Shown piece by piece: positions 27,009-36,428 of a stretch of 64,000 nucleotides of DNA. The position numbers and the translations under genes are program-made. The number at the start of each line of letters is the position of its first letter. Position 1 is the stretch's first letter. Source of the DNA: Nostoc sp. LPT. GTDB lineage: Bacteria; Cyanobacteriota; Cyanobacteriia; Cyanobacteriales; Nostocaceae. The stretch spans positions 62,001 through 126,000 of the forward strand of contig NZ_JABXKF010000175.1 of the NCBI RefSeq assembly GCF_017115165.1. The letters run 5' to 3'. The notes beneath the pieces are model-generated. The model was given only the letters and a program-made list of their open reading frames with translations, did no database searches and was not told the origin of the DNA.

Positions 27009-29279
27009 CTACTCGTCAATTTGACCAACGCGGCGGATATTCAAAATGTCGCTCATTTTCTTAATTTGGACGAACACTTGCTCTAGTTGAGAGCGATCGC
27101 GTATATCTATTCCTAAGTCCATCAATGCAGGTTGACCAGTAGAGGTTTTCACCTGAGCATGGCGAACGTTGATCCCTTGGTCACTCAACCGTGACAAAAT
27201 ATCCTTTAGCACCCCGACGCGATCCAGAGCTTCAATTTGAACATCTACTGGGTACGTATGCGGACGACCACTATTTTCAGCGCTTGGGTTCCACCTAACT
27301 GGTACTAAGCGTTCATACTCCACAGTTTCCAGATTATGGCAGCCTTGGCGATGAATTGAAATCCCCCGACCTCGCGTTACCACACCAATAATTGGTTCAC
27401 CAGGAATCGGGGTACAACACCCAGCTAAATAATACACCAAACCTTCCACCCCAAAAATTGGCGAATCAGTGGAACGTGAGGTAGTTGGAGGTGCATCTCG
27501 CAAAGCTTTTGATGTCGCTGGTTCTTTGGGGATAAAAGGCAACACAGTGGAAACTGGTTGTTGTCCCTTGGCTACTTCTCGCCAGCGATTTAATACTAGG
27601 TTCAAGGTAATCTCTCCGTAACCCAAACCAGCAAGTAAATCTTCCACGCTGTGGTAATTACACTTTTCAGCGACAATCTGCATTGCATCTGACTTCAGCA
27701 AACTATCAAAACCAGTTTTACCAAGTTCCTTTTCTAACAACTCCCGTCCACGCGCGACATTTTCTTCCCGGCGCGATCGCTTGTACCATTGTTTTATTCG
27801 ATATTTCGCCGCTGAAGTTCTGACAAAGTTCAACCAATCCAAACTCGGATGGCAGTTCTTTTGGGTCAGAACTTCTACAATATCGCCATTTTGCAGCCGC
27901 GTTGACAGCGGCACCATTCGCCCATTCACCCGCGCCCCTGAACAGTGGTTTCCGACTTCGGTATGAATGCGATAAGCAAAATCTACAGTGGTGGCACCGG
28001 GGCTTAAAGGAACAACATCCCCCTTAGGGGTGAAGACATAGACATCATCTTCAAATAAATTATCTTTGACGCTATCAAGATATTCTTGTGCATCCTTGAG
28101 ATCGGTTTGCCATTCCAGCAGTTGCCGCAGCCAAGTAAACTTGTCATCCGTCCCTGTCAAATGGCTAATACTAGAACCTCCAGTTTCTTTGTACTTCCAA
28201 TGGGCGGCAATTCCATACTCGGCGATATGATGCATTTCGATTGTCCGAATTTGCACCTCCAAAGGACGGCCAGTTAGTCCAATCACCCCAGTATGCAATG
28301 ACTGGTAACGGTTAGGTTTTGGTAGTCCAATGTAGTCTTTAAATCTCCCAGGAATTGGGCGAAAAGCATCGTGAACCACTGCCAACGCCCGATAGCATTC
28401 CTCATTGGTTTGAACAATAATCCGTAGCGCCGCCAAATCGTAAATTTCATGAAATTCCTTTTGCTGTCGGTGCATTTTTTGGTAAATGCTATAAAGGTGT
28501 TTGGGACGACCGCTAAGATCCTGAAAGTAGATTCCGGCTTGCTGCAAACGTTCTCGTAAAATCTCTGTAGCTTTGGCTAATTTCTCTTCTCGCGCCGTCC
28601 GTTTTTCGGAAACATACTCCTGCATTTGGCGAAAAGCTTCCGGTTCCAAATACTTAAAAGCCAAATCTTCGAGTTCCCATTTAATCCGCCAAATCCCCAA
28701 GCGATTGGCTAAGGGTGCGAATATATCTCGCGTTTCCTGGGCACTGCGGCGGCGGCTGGCCTCTGACATATATTGTAAAGTTCGCATATTATGCAAACGA
28801 TCTGCCAATTTTACGACAATTACCCGAATATCTTGCGCCATTGCCAAAAACATCCGCCGGAAGTTTTCGGCTTGGCTTTCGGTTTTGCTAGTGAAATTGA
28901 TTTTAGAAAGCTTGGTGACACCTTCGACCAATTGCCGCACTTCTGGGCCAAAGCGTTCTTCTATGTCTTGACTTGTAACTTCTGTATCTTCAACGACATC
29001 ATGGAGAAATCCAGCTGCTATCATAGCAGCACTGCCTCCCAAGTCACGCAGCAAGTCGGCCACAGCAATGGGATGGGCGATGTATGGTTCTCCAGATTTG
29101 CGGTATTGACCTTCATGCAGTTGGTAAGCAAATTCAAATGCCCGACCAATTAAGACGGCATCATTATGCCTTCGGTCATCTTCCCCTGCGCTACTACTTG
29201 TCGATGACTCCTTCAAACATTTTTTTAACCATTCGGGAATGGCAAGGTCAACTGATGAATTTATCGCTATACTGCTCAT
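27009..29279 (-). CDS. rel: RelA/SpoT-family (p)ppGpp synthetase/hydrolase
   Basis: A protein of 756 residues from ATG 29279; the frame runs 44 codons further upstream but that part is not family-like. Domain order: HD hydrolase (HPIAVADLLRDLGG, AGFLHDVVEDTEV), synthetase (SIYQKMHRQQKEFHEIYDLAALRI; GLPKPNRYQSLHTGVIG), TGS (DVYVFTPKGDVVPLSPGATTVDFAY), a CC/zinc-finger-like part (VYYLAGCCTPIPGEPIIG) and a C-terminal ACT domain. The HD residues are intact, so both activities are expected. It makes and degrades the stringent-response alarmone in the cytoplasm. It is divergent from the PatD-like gene. Confidence 0.95.
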   Translation of the reverse strand: MSSIAINSSVDLAIPEWLKKCLKESSTSSSAGEDDRRHNDAVLIGRAFEFAYQLHEGQYRKSGEPYIAHPIAVADLLRDLGGSAAMIAAGFLHDVVEDTEVTSQDIEERFGPEVRQLVEGVTKLSKINFTSKTESQAENFRRMFLAMAQDIRVIVVKLADRLHNMRTLQYMSEASRRRSAQETRDIFAPLANRLGIWRIKWELEDLAFKYLEPEAFRQMQEYVSEKRTAREEKLAKATEILRERLQQAGIYFQDLSGRPKHLYSIYQKMHRQQKEFHEIYDLAALRIIVQTNEECYRALAVVHDAFRPIPGRFKDYIGLPKPNRYQSLHTGVIGLTGRPLEVQIRTIEMHHIAEYGIAAHWKYKETGGSSISHLTGTDDKFTWLRQLLEWQTDLKDAQEYLDSVKDNLFEDDVYVFTPKGDVVPLSPGATTVDFAYRIHTEVGNHCSGARVNGRMVPLSTRLQNGDIVEVLTQKNCHPSLDWLNFVRTSAAKYRIKQWYKRSRREENVARGRELLEKELGKTGFDSLLKSDAMQIVAEKCNYHSVEDLLAGLGYGEITLNLVLNRWREVAKGQQPVSTVLPFIPKEPATSKALRDAPPTTSRSTDSPIFGVEGLVYYLAGCCTPIPGEPIIGVVTRGRGISIHRQGCHNLETVEYERLVPVRWNPSAENSGRPHTYPVDVQIEALDRVGVLKDILSRLSDQGINVRHAQVKTSTGQPALMDLGIDIRDRSQLEQVFVQIKKMSDILNIRRVGQIDE

Positions 29280-29579
29280 ACAATTTGGGTTTAGAGAGGA
29301 TCGGTAGATAAGTGAATGATAAATAAAACTAGCAGCATCGCCCTGATAAAGATGCTGTTGCCCAAAGACGGGTTGGAAAAAGCAGTGTAAGGACGATTCT
29401 CCAATTGCCAATGGTAGTCATCCAGTTTGAGTTTCAAGAATCGTTAAAGAAAGAAAATCCATTGATGGCAAACAAAGCCCCAAATCACGATTTGAGGCTT
29501 TTAGTGCTGATAAGTCTTTAAGAAAGTTTATTGTAGAAGAAAAATTACTTGACATTAATACTATCTTACCTAGCACTGG

Positions 29580-29933
29580 ATGTCTTTAAACCGTGAGAAA
29601 TATCTGGCATTCGTAACTTTGTTAGAGCAATTACGCTCCGATGCCACAACTACCCAAATCGCTGCGCCAGAACTGCGGCAGCGTGTAGCCACGTTGCAGC
29701 AATTTTTTGGGCAACAGATTGTGCCTTTGGCTGATGAAAACTGGCGAGTGCAGTCTTATCAAACGGAGATGAGCAAGCAATTGCGCCTGTTGGAAATAGA
29801 TGTGATGTTTTTCCAAGGAGCGCGGCAAGCATCTACTATACAAACGAGACTTCAAACGATTAGCGATCGCTTGACAACTCTCATTCAATACTGTAATGCC
29901 ATTCTGCAACCAGAAGCGGAAGGAGAAAAATAA
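29580..29933 (+). CDS. patD: probable heterocyst frequency control protein PatD
   Basis: A 117-residue all-helical soluble protein (LNREKYLAFVTLLEQLRSD; LRQRVATLQQFFGQQIVPL; QTEMSKQLRLLEIDVMFFQ; ISDRLTTLIQYCNAIL). The length and helical pattern match my recollection of PatD, which tunes heterocyst frequency in Anabaena. Without a search the identity is uncertain; a conserved unknown of heterocyst formers is the alternative. I looked for an NtcA site upstream: GTA and TAC flank 10 bases near 29535-29550, instead of the usual 8, so I do not claim one. It is divergent from rel, with about 300 bp between the start codons. Confidence 0.5.
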   Translation: MSLNREKYLAFVTLLEQLRSDATTTQIAAPELRQRVATLQQFFGQQIVPLADENWRVQSYQTEMSKQLRLLEIDVMFFQGARQASTIQTRLQTISDRLTTLIQYCNAILQPEAEGEK

Positions 29934-30112
29934 CAATTGTTCACCTTTTTCTCTAATTTCTCCATCATCTCATTTATGACCTATGATGAAAAGTTATTTT
30001 GCTAACAAGTTGGAATTGAGCATTGGGCATTGGTTATTCTCGTTGTCCTTCTAAAGTTCTGATCTAAGGAAGCCTTATCTTAGTCTTGTTCCCATTCCCC
30101 ATGACCCATGCC

Positions 30113-30709
30113 CTATTCCCCATTCCCAATACCTTTGAGGAGAAGATTCATGGTGCGGCGCATGTATCCTTCTACTGGCTCGGTTGTGGGTTTGAAGATC
30201 AATGCATAATATAGTGACCCACTTACAAGGTCGATAATTAGGTCTAAGTCTGCATCCTTGTGAATTTCGCCTCTATACTTGGCACGCTCAAGTACTTTAG
30301 AAAAGGCTTCACGTCGGAGTTTAGTATATTTTGTCCAATAGACCTCGGCAAACTGAGGATTGCTAGACGCTGTACTAACGATCAAGGCAAGTGTCTGACG
30401 ACCAAGGGGACTATCTATTTTGTTGGCGGCATTCTTAATCAGGATATTCATGTCTCCCCAAAAGCTGCCAGTATCGGGGATCGCTAAATCATCTCTGAGA
30501 CTTTCTATCGCGTCTGCAACTAGTTCTTCTTTGGAAGTGTAACGCCGATAGATAGTTGTTTTACCAACTCCAGCACGAGAAGCGATCGCTTCTATACTCA
30601 TGCTTTCATATCCTACCTCTGCAAGCAAGTCTAAGGTCGCTTGCAAAATCGCTTGATCGGCATGGATGCTGCGTGGGCGTCCAGAAGTGATGTTGATTTG
30701 CTTACTCAT
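30113..30709 (-). CDS. TetR/AcrR-family transcriptional repressor
   Basis: A protein of 198 residues from ATG 30709 (MSKQINITSGRPRS); 15 further upstream codons are unlikely. The N-terminal helix-turn-helix is clear: ILQATLDLLAEVGYESMSIE, then AIASRAGVGKTTIYRRYTSKEELVADAI. The C-terminal ligand domain (FWGDMNILIKNAANKID ... DLVSGSLYYALIFKPTTEPVEGYM) is of the usual variable type. It is divergent from an efflux-pump gene, with a perfect palindrome between them, so it probably represses the pump and itself until an unknown drug-like ligand binds. Confidence 0.9.
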   Translation of the reverse strand: MSKQINITSGRPRSIHADQAILQATLDLLAEVGYESMSIEAIASRAGVGKTTIYRRYTSKEELVADAIESLRDDLAIPDTGSFWGDMNILIKNAANKIDSPLGRQTLALIVSTASSNPQFAEVYWTKYTKLRREAFSKVLERAKYRGEIHKDADLDLIIDLVSGSLYYALIFKPTTEPVEGYMRRTMNLLLKGIGNGE

Positions 30710-30878
30710 AAAAATATCATCCCCAAGCAATATCTTCTTGGCCATTTGCTCCATTTGAGAAACAAATAAGCCTTATAACCCAATTCTCATGCACTAAAAC
30801 AGCAACAATGACCATCCATCTTTAGCATAAGTATTTCTGCCACATTTGAGGAAAAACTCTCTTGACCATTTTTATATG

Positions 30879-30897
30879 ATACGCTACCGTAGCGTAT
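30879..30897. promoter_or_regulatory. probable TetR operator: perfect 8-3-8 palindrome
   Basis: The sequence ATACGCTACCGTAGCGTAT has perfectly complementary 8-base arms around a CCG centre. It lies between the divergent TetR gene and the MFS efflux gene, about 90 bp before the MFS start, with a TTGACC (-35-like) hexamer at 30862-30867 just upstream. Size and position fit a TetR dimer site. Confidence 0.75.
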
Positions 30898-30985
30898 ATA
30901 TACAATACTTAATTTGAGCTTTGGCGTCAGCGTAACCCAACCAAGGCATTGCTTAACATCTCCCAAATATTATTTGTGCTAAATA

Positions 30986-32575
30986 ATGGCTACCAACATT
31001 AAAGGTTCTAGTTTTGACGAATTTGGTTATGTCCACGGCCCATTAAAGTGGGCGATCGCTTTTACGGCTTCTCTTGGTGCAATATTAGAAGTAATTGATA
31101 CTAGTATTGTTAACGTTGCCCTGACAGATATACAGGCTAGTTTGGGTGCAACTGTCAGTGAAGTAGGTTGGGTGGTAACTGGATATGCGATCGCAAATGT
31201 CGTCTTAATTCCCTTATCTGCATGGCTGGGAGATTACTTTGGACGCAAAACCTACTTTATCTTCTCGTTGATTGGCTTTACGCTGGCCTCGGTTTTATGC
31301 GGTTTGGCATTTAATCTGCCGATGCTAGTTTTTTCTCGAATTCTTCAAGGTTTGTGTGGTGGCGGATTGCTAGCTAAAGCCCAAGCAATTTTGTTCGAGA
31401 CTTTTCCACCTGCTGAACAAGGTTTAGCACAGGCAGTTTTTGGGGTAGGTGTAATTTCTGGTCCAGCCATCGGCCCAACTTTGGGAGGATTTTTGGTAGA
31501 TGGTTTAGGCTGGCGGTGGATTTTCTTTGTTAATATTCCCTTCGGGATTGTTGCAGTGGCGATGTCTTTCATGTTTTTACCCAAAGACAAAGATAAAAGC
31601 AAGACAAAAAGCCAAACTGTCGATTGGTTGGGGATCGGGTTTTTAGTCGTTGCTATTGGCTGTATGCAAACTTTGTTAGAGGAAGGAGAGAAAGACGACT
31701 GGTTTTCCTCCGATTTTATTACGACGTTAGCGATCGCCAGTATTATCGGCTTGGGATTGTTTATTTGGCGAGAAGTGAAAACAGATCACCCGGCTGTGGA
31801 TTTGAGAGTTTTGCGCCACCGTTCTTTAGCTGCGGGAAGCGTTCTCTCAGCAGTGGTGGGTATGGGGCTTTATGGCACACTCTTTGCTGTGCCGATATTT
31901 GCTCAGAGTGTGCTGCACTTTACGGCAACGCAGACAGGACTATTGTTAGCGCCTGGTGCTTTAGCGTCTGCGATCGTTATGGTTTTATTAGGCAAACTAT
32001 CTAGTAAAATTGATGCCCGATTTTTAATTGCAATGGGCGCTGTCGGATCGTCTGGAGTCATGTTTCAACTAGCAGCAATTACCCCACAAACTGGCATAGA
32101 TGATTTATTTTGGCCATTGGTATGGCGTGGGGCTTTTACTGTGTTGATGTTTCTCCCTTTGAGTTTGGCAGTTTTAGGCCCGCTACCCAAACAGGATATT
32201 TCTGCTGGCTCTGGTTTCTACAACCTCACCCGACAACTGGGTGGTAGCATAGGCATTGCTCTACTCACCACTTTGCTTGACCGACGAGAAGCTTTTCATC
32301 GAGCCATCCTCTTAACAAAACTTAGTCCTTATGACCCAGAAACCAGTCAGCGCCTTGACTTCCTCAATGGGGCACTTCAAAGCCAAGGCATGGATGCGAC
32401 AACAGCGCAACAACAAGCACTAGCTTTATTAAGTCAAACAGTAGATATTCAAGCTGCGGTTTTGTCTTACGCAGATTGCTTTCGAGTGGTAGGGGTAGGA
32501 TTCATTTGCTCATTACCTTTGTTGCTATTTCTGGGTAAAGGCGGTGCAGGAGCGAAAGCGCCAGTCGGGCACTAG
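30986..32575 (+). CDS. DHA2-family MFS drug efflux transporter (EmrB/QacA type)
   Basis: A 529-residue membrane protein with about 14 hydrophobic segments. Typical DHA2 features: an N-terminal helix with LEVIDTSIVNVAL, GWVVTGYAIANVVLIPLSAWLGDYFGRKTYF (motif A region), ILQGLCGGGLLAKAQAIL, and motif C-like GVGVISGPAIGPTLGGFLVD. It exports organic compounds using the proton gradient across the inner membrane. Substrate is unknown. The neighbouring divergent TetR gene and palindrome suggest ligand-induced expression. No membrane-fusion (EmrA) gene is adjacent. Confidence 0.93.
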   Translation: MATNIKGSSFDEFGYVHGPLKWAIAFTASLGAILEVIDTSIVNVALTDIQASLGATVSEVGWVVTGYAIANVVLIPLSAWLGDYFGRKTYFIFSLIGFTLASVLCGLAFNLPMLVFSRILQGLCGGGLLAKAQAILFETFPPAEQGLAQAVFGVGVISGPAIGPTLGGFLVDGLGWRWIFFVNIPFGIVAVAMSFMFLPKDKDKSKTKSQTVDWLGIGFLVVAIGCMQTLLEEGEKDDWFSSDFITTLAIASIIGLGLFIWREVKTDHPAVDLRVLRHRSLAAGSVLSAVVGMGLYGTLFAVPIFAQSVLHFTATQTGLLLAPGALASAIVMVLLGKLSSKIDARFLIAMGAVGSSGVMFQLAAITPQTGIDDLFWPLVWRGAFTVLMFLPLSLAVLGPLPKQDISAGSGFYNLTRQLGGSIGIALLTTLLDRREAFHRAILLTKLSPYDPETSQRLDFLNGALQSQGMDATTAQQQALALLSQTVDIQAAVLSYADCFRVVGVGFICSLPLLLFLGKGGAGAKAPVGH

Positions 32576-33183
32576 GGTAAAGGAAATAGCGATCGCATCC
32601 CTATTCTAAATTCTCTGACTGCAAAACTACGTAATAACACGGCTTTAGAATTATTCTCTGCCGAAAGTCACAGCAGAAAATTAATACACACGGATTAATC
32701 TGGATGAAAAAAGTAAAAGTCCCACTCAGTTTTGAGCGGGACTATGTGAAGTCTTATTGCTAAAATGAAAAATTTTAATCTTAGAAAAAGTTCATTATTG
32801 TAATAATCCCAACGCTGGTTAACATCATTAAAGCACCCATAATTATAGATTGGCCTAATGGATTCCCGAATTTTGCATTGTTCATTTAAGTAAAATCCCT
32901 TTTATTAATAGTTCCTTAACCATATCAAAATCAGTATAAATATCTATAAAATTAATGTAAAACTTAAATTCTCGTAACGTTTCTTAATAAATACTCTTAT
33001 TTAGGCTATTATTGTATAATTTATGTCAAGTATTTGTTTTGGTTATTTTTCTTGTCCTATTCCCCATTCTCAAAGTGTAGTAATTTCCGCACAAAATAAT
33101 TACCTTATATCCGAGCGGAATAGGCGTCTTCATGGAGTAAGATCGATCTTAATCAAGGTAAAATATTTGAACAGAAGATTATC
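32576..33183. other. spacer between MFS and cysH genes; holds one small ORF
   Basis: The only coding candidate in this stretch is the 34-residue hydrophobic ORF on the minus strand at 32781-32885, listed separately. The rest is AT-rich, with no recognised promoter or hairpin that I would defend. Confidence 0.4.
32781..32885 (-). CDS. small hydrophobic protein, 34 residues
   Basis: The ORF encodes a short polar head (MNNAKFGNPLGQS) and one predicted membrane helix (IIMGALMMLTSVGIITIM) ending NFF. Small single-helix proteins are common in cyanobacterial photosynthetic and respiratory complexes, but this one does not match any I know (not Psb30, PsbM, PetN, PetL). A GGG triplet 9-11 bases upstream is a weak ribosome-binding site. 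A strong transmembrane profile in an otherwise empty spacer makes it credible but unproven. Confidence 0.45.
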   Translation of the reverse strand: MNNAKFGNPLGQSIIMGALMMLTSVGIITIMNFF

Positions 33184-33909
33184 ATGACAGTCTCCACGGC
33201 ATCTAGAAACCAAGCGATCGCTTTTGACTTAGAAAAATTAAATGAGCAATTTGAAACTGCCACTCCCAAAGAAATACTGGCATGGTCTATAGAGAATATC
33301 CCAACGGGACTGGTGCAAACAAGCGCCTTTAACGTGGATGACATGATAATTACTCATATTCTTTACAGTGAACTGAAGCATCCCGTTCCTGTGATCTTTC
33401 TCGATACCTTGCACCACTTCCCTGAAAGCTTAGAATTAGTAGCCAAAGCCATACAAATCTACAACCTGGATTTGCAAACTTACAAAACTCCAGATGTAGA
33501 CACCCGCGAAGCCTTTGAAGCCAAATACGGCGACAAACTTTGGGACAAGGATATTGCCCAATTCCACAATATTACAAAAATTGAACCATTATTACGGGGT
33601 TTAGACGAACTCAACAGCGTTGCTTGGATTACCGGACGCCGCCGTGACCAAGCAGTAACCCGTGCGAATATGCCCATATTTGAATTAGACGGTAAAGGTC
33701 GGCTGAAAGTGAATCCCATAGCTACCTGGACACGCCAAGACAGCTGGGTCTACGTGGCTGAACATGGAGTTATCTACAACCCCCTCCACGACCAAGGTTA
33801 TCCCAGCATAGGCGACCAACCCATTACCACCAAAGTAGGTGAAGGCGAAGACGAACGCGCCGGACGTTGGCGGGGAAGTGAGAAAACAGAATGTGGAATT
33901 CATATTTAG
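33184..33909 (+). CDS. cysH: phosphoadenosine phosphosulfate (PAPS) reductase
   Basis: A 241-residue thioredoxin-dependent enzyme that reduces PAPS to sulfite in assimilatory sulfate reduction (cytoplasm). Evidence: VQTSAFNVDDMIITHIL (nucleotide-binding PP-loop region), FLDTLHHFPESLELV, the ITGRRRDQAVTRANM substrate loop, NPIATWTRQDSWVYV, and the C-terminal catalytic Cys in TECGIHI. The paired CC...CxxC cysteines of APS-type enzymes are absent, so the PAPS form without an iron-sulfur cluster is expected. The sulfate-binding protein gene lies about 3 kb downstream, with other genes between. Confidence 0.93.
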   Translation: MTVSTASRNQAIAFDLEKLNEQFETATPKEILAWSIENIPTGLVQTSAFNVDDMIITHILYSELKHPVPVIFLDTLHHFPESLELVAKAIQIYNLDLQTYKTPDVDTREAFEAKYGDKLWDKDIAQFHNITKIEPLLRGLDELNSVAWITGRRRDQAVTRANMPIFELDGKGRLKVNPIATWTRQDSWVYVAEHGVIYNPLHDQGYPSIGDQPITTKVGEGEDERAGRWRGSEKTECGIHI

Positions 33910-33977
33910 TCATTGGTCATTTGTCATTTGTCATTAGTATTAGACAAAGGACAAATGACTAAGAACAAAGGACAAAT

Positions 33978-35231
33978 ATGATTAAAATCCTCCATCTCTC
34001 CGATATCCACATGGGAAGTGGCTTCTCCCACGGACGAATTAATCCCGCGACTGGATTAAATACACGGTTGGAGGATTTTGTCAATACTCTGTCTATATGT
34101 ATTGACCGAGCGCTGACAGATGCTGTTGATATGGTGATATTTGGTGGCGATGCTTTCCCGGATGCGACACCACCGCCTTATGTTCAACAAGCTTTTGCTA
34201 GCCAGTTTCGCCGTCTCATGGATGCCAATATTCCGACAGTGCTGTTGGTAGGCAACCACGACCAACATTCCCAAGGACAGGGAGGGGCGAGTTTAAATAT
34301 TTACCGCACTTTGGGAGTGCCAGGGTTTGTTGTCGGTGATGCATTAACTACGCACTGTATCGAAACCCGCAATGGCAAAGTGCAAGTAATTACGCTGCCT
34401 TGGCTGACTCGTTCAACTTTGATGACTCGTCAAGAGACTGAAGGTTTGTCTTTGGCGGAAGTCAACCAACTATTAACGGAACGTCTGCGAGTTGTTATAG
34501 AAGGGGAAATTCGCCGTCTTGACCCCAATGTGCCTACTATCCTTTTGGCTCACTTGATGGCTGACAATGCTACCTTGGGCGCAGAACGCTTTTTGGCAGT
34601 AGGTAAAGGCTTTACTCTACCCCTATCTTTGCTGACGCGACCTTGTTTTGATTATGTAGCGCTGGGACACGTCCACCGCCACCAAAATCTGAATAAATCC
34701 AACAACCCGCCAGTAATTTATCCAGGGAGTATTGAGCGGGTAGATTTCAGCGAAGAAAAAGAAGACAAAGGTTATGTAATGCTGGAATTAGAGCGGGGGA
34801 GGGCTGAATGGGAATTTTGTCCTTTGACAGTTCGGACTTTCCGCACCATTGAAGTGGATGTCTCAAAAGCAGATGAGCCGCAAGCGGTGTTAATGAAAGC
34901 GATCGCTAAATATAATATTGAAGATGCTGTAGTGCGGCTAATTTACAAACTCCGCTCCGAACAGATGGATTTAATTGACAGTTCCTCTCTACATACTGCT
35001 TTAAGTCCCGCTCATACCTACACCATTCAAGCAGAATTAGTGAGTCAATTAGCCAGGCCCCGGATTCCTGAATTGAGTGCAAGTAGCAGCATCGACCCAA
35101 TGGAAGCGTTAAGAACTTACTTAAATAATCGCGAAGACCTCAAAGACATCGCAGCATCAATGATGGATGCAGCTCAGAAGTTGCTAGCAGATGATGTGGA
35201 AGTTTGGCTAGAAGCAGCAACTAATGAATAG
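33978..35231 (+). CDS. sbcD: SbcD-like DNA exonuclease subunit (metallophosphoesterase)
   Basis: A 417-residue calcineurin-like phosphoesterase of the SbcD/Mre11 family. Metal motifs in order: LHLSDIHMG, FGGDAFPD (GDxF form), LLVGNHDQH, LLAHLM and LGHVHRHQ. The capping domain follows (IYPGSIERVDFSEEKEDKGYVML). With SbcC it forms a nuclease that trims hairpins and double-strand ends. No sbcC gene is adjacent, which is common in cyanobacteria. The cysH-sbcD spacer contains complementary short repeats (TCATTTGTC / GACAAATGA). Confidence 0.9.
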   Translation: MIKILHLSDIHMGSGFSHGRINPATGLNTRLEDFVNTLSICIDRALTDAVDMVIFGGDAFPDATPPPYVQQAFASQFRRLMDANIPTVLLVGNHDQHSQGQGGASLNIYRTLGVPGFVVGDALTTHCIETRNGKVQVITLPWLTRSTLMTRQETEGLSLAEVNQLLTERLRVVIEGEIRRLDPNVPTILLAHLMADNATLGAERFLAVGKGFTLPLSLLTRPCFDYVALGHVHRHQNLNKSNNPPVIYPGSIERVDFSEEKEDKGYVMLELERGRAEWEFCPLTVRTFRTIEVDVSKADEPQAVLMKAIAKYNIEDAVVRLIYKLRSEQMDLIDSSSLHTALSPAHTYTIQAELVSQLARPRIPELSASSSIDPMEALRTYLNNREDLKDIAASMMDAAQKLLADDVEVWLEAATNE

Positions 35232-35337
35232 GATAAATGCCAATTATCTTTTCATGTTTAACTGAGCGATCGCAATAAAATAAAGTAAAAATTTAAAGTG
35301 CCACAGCATATCTAACTTTTTCCACTTTGTGAAAAGT

Positions 35338-35967
35338 ATGACGCAAACACTCCAAGCAAAAGAGATCAATTTACGTTACTTAATCGATAATTTTGGCATT
35401 TAGTTAGTTTTGGATGACCAATTTTTCCGCGAATGGCAAGAAGATTTATTAGAAATTACTGATTTAGATAAACAACTTTTAGATAAAGTAAAAACAGGTT
35501 ATTTTAATCTTCTTAATTACCCACCTTTACTAGAAGATGTTGTGAGAATGGCAATTATAGACCCAATACTTTTTATTGGGGATTTTTATTTATTGCCCTT
35601 ATATATCAAAGCTGAGGAACCAATAGAGATTACTGATGAAGATGAAGAAATTATCATCAAAGGCAAAATAGATACATTAGTTCTGAAAGACCAATTCTGG
35701 GTGATGGTTATTGAGTCAAAACAAGCAGAATATTCGATTGAAAGAGGACTCGCACAAATTTTAGCTTATATGTTAGGTAATCCTCATCCAAATCAGCCTA
35801 GTTTTGGGATGATTAGCAGCGGTGGAGAATTTATTTTTGTCAAATTAGTTAAAGGAAATCCAACTTATTATGCTTTATAAAAGGGGTTTTTAATCCGAAA
35901 CCCTGGAAATGAATTGTACGACGTACTACGAGTCCTGAAACGCTTGGCTCAGTTGGTGAGTGCTTAA
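35338..35967 (+). pseudogene. PD-(D/E)xK restriction-endonuclease-like protein with two in-frame stops
   Basis: From ATG 35338 one frame runs to TAA 35965-35967 (209 codons plus stop), interrupted by TAG at 35401-35403 and TAA at 35878-35880. The text before the first stop (KEINLRYLIDNFGI), between the stops, and after the second (NPGNELYDVLRVLKRLAQLVSA) belongs to one family of cyanobacterial nuclease-like proteins related to type I restriction N-termini. The central core shows IKGKIDTLVLKDQFWVMVIE then SKQAEYS (Asp, Glu-x-Lys). Both lesions are single-base nonsense changes (e.g. CAG to TAG); no frameshift is needed. Most likely a decayed gene; the central 156-residue ORF from 35410 could still be translated. 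Confidence 0.75.
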
Positions 35968-36119
35968 ATCTTATCGCTTGATTATATATTCTTGTAGAGG
36001 GGCGATGTCTGACACCAGCCGATACGCATCTACGCTACATCAGTTAGCATTAAGTAATGAAAAAATGTCTGATAAATGTCTGATATTTGAATAGTAGTGA
36101 TTACAGGAGTAAGCATACG

Positions 36120-36341
36120 ATGAAAATTAGAGGAATCAAACGCGGTCAAACTATTGAATTATTAGAGCAAATTCACAGTATTCCTGATGGAGTAGAAATA
36201 ATCGTTAATCTAGAACTTCCTTCTACTCAACCTGTTGTAGAAAAACTAGACTTAACAGATGAAGAAAGGCTAGCAAAATTGAATAAATTATTTGGAGCTT
36301 GGCAAGACCAACCAGAGTTGATAGATAGATATCTTTGCTGA
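36120..36341 (+). CDS. small antitoxin-like protein, C-terminus probably frameshifted
   Basis: A protein of 73 residues from ATG 36120, which has an AGGAG ribosome-binding site 10 bases upstream (ATG 36087 is earlier but lacks one). It begins MKIRGIKRGQTIELLEQIHSIPDGVEIIV, a small beta-rich fold seen in cyanobacterial antitoxin-like proteins. LTDEERLAKLNKLFGAWQDQPEL follows. The usual continuation (IFAEI) appears in another frame just after (36329-36345), so the last residues here (IDRYLC) result from a frameshift. A HicA-like toxin remnant follows. Confidence 0.55.
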   Translation: MKIRGIKRGQTIELLEQIHSIPDGVEIIVNLELPSTQPVVEKLDLTDEERLAKLNKLFGAWQDQPELIDRYLC

Positions 36342-36428
36342 AATAAGATTTTGAAAATATACCTAATTTGCAATTAGAGAACTGGTTAGAGTAGCAAAAA
36401 AGCTGTATGAGCGCGATCGCTTGATTAT

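Noticed and set aside
29530..29560. NtcA binding site before the PatD-like gene
   Set aside because: GTA and TAC are 10 bases apart instead of 8 and no properly spaced -10 box follows.
35410..35880. Intact 156-residue nuclease-like protein
   Set aside because: Family sequence continues in the same frame on both sides of its start and stop, so it is the middle of a gene with two nonsense codons.
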